64,000 bases of DNA from Bradyrhizobium sp. WBOS07 (lineage in GTDB: Bacteria > Pseudomonadota > Alphaproteobacteria > Rhizobiales > Xanthobacteraceae): NCBI RefSeq assembly GCF_024585165.1, contig NZ_CP029008.1, positions 1,922,001 through 1,986,000 of the forward strand, given 5' to 3'. Position numbers and translations under genes: made by a program. Below the pieces are notes generated by a model. The model saw only the letters and a list, made by a program, of their open reading frames with translations, did no database searches and was not told the origin of the DNA. Below are positions 63,308 to 64,000 of the stretch, in pieces (position 1 is the stretch's first letter; each line of letters opens with the position of its first letter).

Positions 63308-64000
63308 ATGTCGACCCATATTTCAGTCCCGCCGCAAGCGTTGCTCGAGCGCATCCTGACGCTGGAGATCGTGCGGGTGACGGAGCGGGCGGCAGTGTCG
63401 TCGGCGCGCCTGCGCGGCCACGGCAACGAGAAGGCGGCCGACCAGGCCGCGGTCGACGCCATGCGGCGCGAGCTCAACAAGCTGCCGATCCAGGGCACCA
63501 TCGTGATCGGCGAGGGCGAGCGCGACGAGGCGCCGATGCTCTATATCGGCGAGCAGGTCGGCCTCAAGGCCGGTCCCGAGGTCGACATCGCGGTCGATCC
63601 GCTCGAAGGCACCACGCTGTGCGCCAAGAACATGCCGGGCTCGATCGCCACCATGGCGATGGCCGACGGCGGCACGCTGCTGCACGCTCCCGACGTCTAC
63701 ATGCAGAAGCTCGCGATCGGTCCCGGCTACGACAAGGGCGTGGTCGAGCTCGATGCGAGCCCGGCCGACAACGTCCGCCGCCTCGCCAAGGCCAAGGGCG
63801 TCAAGCCGGAGGGGATCACCGTTCTCGTGCTCGACCGTCCGCGTCACGCCAGCATCATCGAGAGCGTGCGCTCCACCGGCGCCGCGGTGCGCCTGATCAC
63901 CGACGGCGACGTCGCCGGCGTGATCCACTGCGCCGATCCCGACAACACCGGCGTCGACATGTATCTCGGCACGGGCGGCGCGCCGGAAGGCGTGCTCGCC
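63308..64000 (+). CDS. glpX: Class II fructose-1,6-bisphosphatase, partial
   Basis: 231 codons are open to the right edge; the C-terminus is missing. It starts MSTHISVPPQALLERILTLE with a strong GAAGGAG upstream. The GlpX motifs are GEGERDEAPMLYIGEQVG, the metal/substrate motif AVDPLEGTTLCAKN, and ITDGDVAGVIHCADPDN. It catalyses a key step of gluconeogenesis (and of sedoheptulose bisphosphate use). It follows hom in the same direction, a typical neighbourhood in this group. Confidence 0.95.
   Translation, partial: MSTHISVPPQALLERILTLEIVRVTERAAVSSARLRGHGNEKAADQAAVDAMRRELNKLPIQGTIVIGEGERDEAPMLYIGEQVGLKAGPEVDIAVDPLEGTTLCAKNMPGSIATMAMADGGTLLHAPDVYMQKLAIGPGYDKGVVELDASPADNVRRLAKAKGVKPEGITVLVLDRPRHASIIESVRSTGAAVRLITDGDVAGVIHCADPDNTGVDMYLGTGGAPEGVLA

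Overview
This window looks like chromosomal DNA of a Bradyrhizobium-type alphaproteobacterium (Bradyrhizobium/Rhodopseudomonas group). The evidence is high GC, many ABC and TRAP solute-binding proteins, Omp25-like surface proteins ending in a C-terminal aromatic residue, a class I PHA synthase, and the alaC-like/hom/glpX gene order. Short palindromic elements sit between operons. The assignment comes from gene content and codon character, not from a database match.

Layout. 1-1228: the edge of an integrated element, with a tyrosine integrase running off the left end and a recombination-site-like repeat region facing the 3' end of a tRNA-Leu(CAA). 1229-10470: mostly single genes: dsbB, an AbrB-family membrane protein, a PsiF-like secreted protein, a TetR/thioesterase pair with two operators, a DsbA-like oxidoreductase, an esterase, an HtrA-like protein that has lost its catalytic triad, and an M20 amidohydrolase. 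10731-16353: a five-gene peptide-type ABC transporter operon. 16398-21182: a TRAP transporter operon ending in an amidase and a 57-residue membrane peptide. 21595-23470: dodecin, an EamA transporter and an HNH nuclease. 23637-31482: an accessory catabolic cluster (nitronate monooxygenase, Liv-type binding protein, acyl-CoA synthetase, flavin monooxygenase, NHL-repeat protein) divergent from a LysR regulator with a paired operator.

31479-44919: AlkA-like glycosylase, GluQ-RS, a soluble hybrid kinase overlapping a YihY gene tail to tail, cobalamin adenosyltransferase, etfBA, 3-hydroxyacyl-CoA dehydrogenase, a diguanylate cyclase, a RhlE-like helicase, a secreted caspase-like protein and a glycine-rich secreted protein. 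45020-51080: an FAD monooxygenase, three outer-membrane barrel genes each with its own terminator, and an SDR. 51105-64000: housekeeping genes: parE, dedA-like, paiB-like, two different argC genes in tandem, a methyltransferase, MAPEG, phaC, a lipoprotein, an aminotransferase, hom, and glpX running off the right end.

The points most worth a second look are the HtrA-like pseudoprotease, the LysR-controlled NMO/FMO/ligase cluster, the tandem type 2/type 1 argC pair, the integrase/tRNA boundary, a perfect 34-bp inverted repeat upstream of gluQ, and the GluQ-RS lacking its zinc ligands. No CRISPR array, rRNA or complete insertion sequence was seen.
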